Shown here in pieces: positions 4,955 to 5,331 of a DNA stretch of 5,331 nucleotides (positions within the stretch are counted from its first letter, which is position 1; every line of letters begins with the position of its first letter). Under the pieces are notes generated by a model, which worked only from the letters and a program-made list of their open reading frames with translations, did no database searches and had not been told where the DNA came from. This DNA is from Chloroflexota bacterium. Its GTDB lineage: Bacteria; Chloroflexota; Anaerolineae; Aggregatilineales; UBA3940. Where the stretch lies: the NCBI GenBank assembly GCA_024643825.1, contig JAHEME010000259.1:1-5331 (forward strand), in the 5' to 3' direction. The translations under genes and the position numbers were made by a program.

Positions 4955-5331
4955 TTGGCAAAGAAACTTTATGTTGGCAACCTCAGCTATGAGACCACCG
5001 AAACCGACCTGAAGGGTCTGTTCGCGGAGTTTGGCACGGTTGCATCAGTAACCCTCATCAAAGACCGTGAGACAGGAACCTCCAAGGGCTTTGCGTTTGT
5101 GGAAATGGAAACGCAGGAGGGTGCTGATCAGGCTCGCCAGAAGCTCAACAACACCATGATGAACAATCGTGCCCTCAAAGTCGACGAAGCACGTCCACCC
5201 CGCACCGATGGCGGCAGTCGTGGCGGCGGTGGTGGTGGCGGTCGGAGCTTCGGCGGCGGTGGTGGTGGTGGTGGATATGGCGGTGGCGGCGGTGGCTACG
5301 GTGGAGGTGGCGGGTACGGCGGAGGTGGTGG
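4955..5331 (+). CDS. RRM-domain RNA-binding protein with Gly-rich tail (3' end outside window)
   Basis: A single-RRM RNA-binding protein of the kind found in cyanobacteria and some other bacteria. In cyanobacteria such proteins are associated with cold response and RNA chaperone roles; the role here is inferred. From the TTG start it reads MAKKLYVGNLSYET. RNP2 is LYVGNL (residues 5-10) and RNP1 is KGFAFVEM (44-51), with aromatic Tyr6, Phe46 and Phe48 placed to stack on RNA bases. The RRM ends near residue 80 (VDEAR). From about residue 86 the protein becomes a low-complexity tail of Gly runs broken by Arg, Ser, Phe and Tyr (GGGGYGGGG-type units). It continues past the window edge, so 125 codons are seen and the stop is not. 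The start is supported by AAAGGAG 7 nt upstream and by the N-terminus matching the family exactly. The gene is divergent from tupA and preceded by a terminator-like hairpin. Confidence 0.93.
   Translation, partial: MAKKLYVGNLSYETTETDLKGLFAEFGTVASVTLIKDRETGTSKGFAFVEMETQEGADQARQKLNNTMMNNRALKVDEARPPRTDGGSRGGGGGGGRSFGGGGGGGGYGGGGGGYGGGGGYGGGG
5204..5331 (+). repeat. GGN-rich low-complexity tract encoding the Gly-rich tail
   Basis: From about 5210 onward the plus strand is nearly all GGC, GGT and GGA codons, interrupted by AGT/CGT, CGG-AGC-TTC, and then TAT or TAC at roughly six-to-ten-codon spacing. It is a degenerate coding repeat, not an independent element. It may vary in length between strains, and it is cut by the window end. 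Confidence 0.8.

Noticed and set aside
5204..5331. CRISPR or tandem-repeat array
   Set aside because: The repetition is codon-level Gly coding within the RRM reading frame, with no spacers and no conserved repeat unit.

Overview
The window most likely comes from a chromosome of a filamentous anoxygenic phototroph-like or related Chloroflexota bacterium. This is an inference from gene content and moderate-to-high GC: a cyanobacterial/Chloroflexi-type RRM protein with a Gly-rich tail, a compact YuiH-like sulfite oxidase homologue, a Tup-type oxyanion ABC transporter and a DevS/DosS-type GAF protein. No marker gene settles the taxonomy. I see no mobile element, tRNA, rRNA or CRISPR array.

Layout, left to right. 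Positions 1-151 are AT-rich non-coding leader. A plus-strand gene (152-736) encodes an unrecognised integral membrane protein of about 194 residues. It converges on a minus-strand molybdopterin oxidoreductase of the sulfite oxidase family (794-1399), which has its own well-formed sigma70-type promoter (1458-1486). Just upstream of that promoter, a rho-independent terminator on the minus strand (1497-1526) closes the preceding minus-strand unit. That unit runs from about 4720 down to 1546: tungstate-type ABC transporter genes tupA (lipoprotein), tupB (permease) and tupC (ATPase), then after a roughly 95-105 bp gap a GAF-domain protein that looks like a sensor kinase cut short before its ATPase domain. 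On the other side of the divergent intergenic region (4687-4954), a plus-strand RRM RNA-binding protein starts with TTG at 4955 and runs off the window inside its Gly-rich tail.

How the genes fit together. TupABC should import tungstate and/or molybdate, and the neighbouring sulfite oxidase-like enzyme needs a molybdenum (or tungsten) pterin cofactor, so the two form a plausible metal-supply and metal-use pair. Their two promoters share the same 8-mer, GCTAGACT, around the -10 box, both with 17-bp spacers.

The points most worth a second look are: (1) a perfect 11-bp hairpin plus U-tract in the leader of the RRM gene with no gene in front of it, suggesting attenuation or a small RNA; (2) the GAF protein, which keeps a HisKA_3-like H-box but has Gln in place of the phospho-accepting His and ends before any ATPase domain; (3) the tupA-tupB junction, where a strong Shine-Dalgarno and family-like coding sequence lie upstream of the first canonical start codon, leaving an ATC as a possible initiator.
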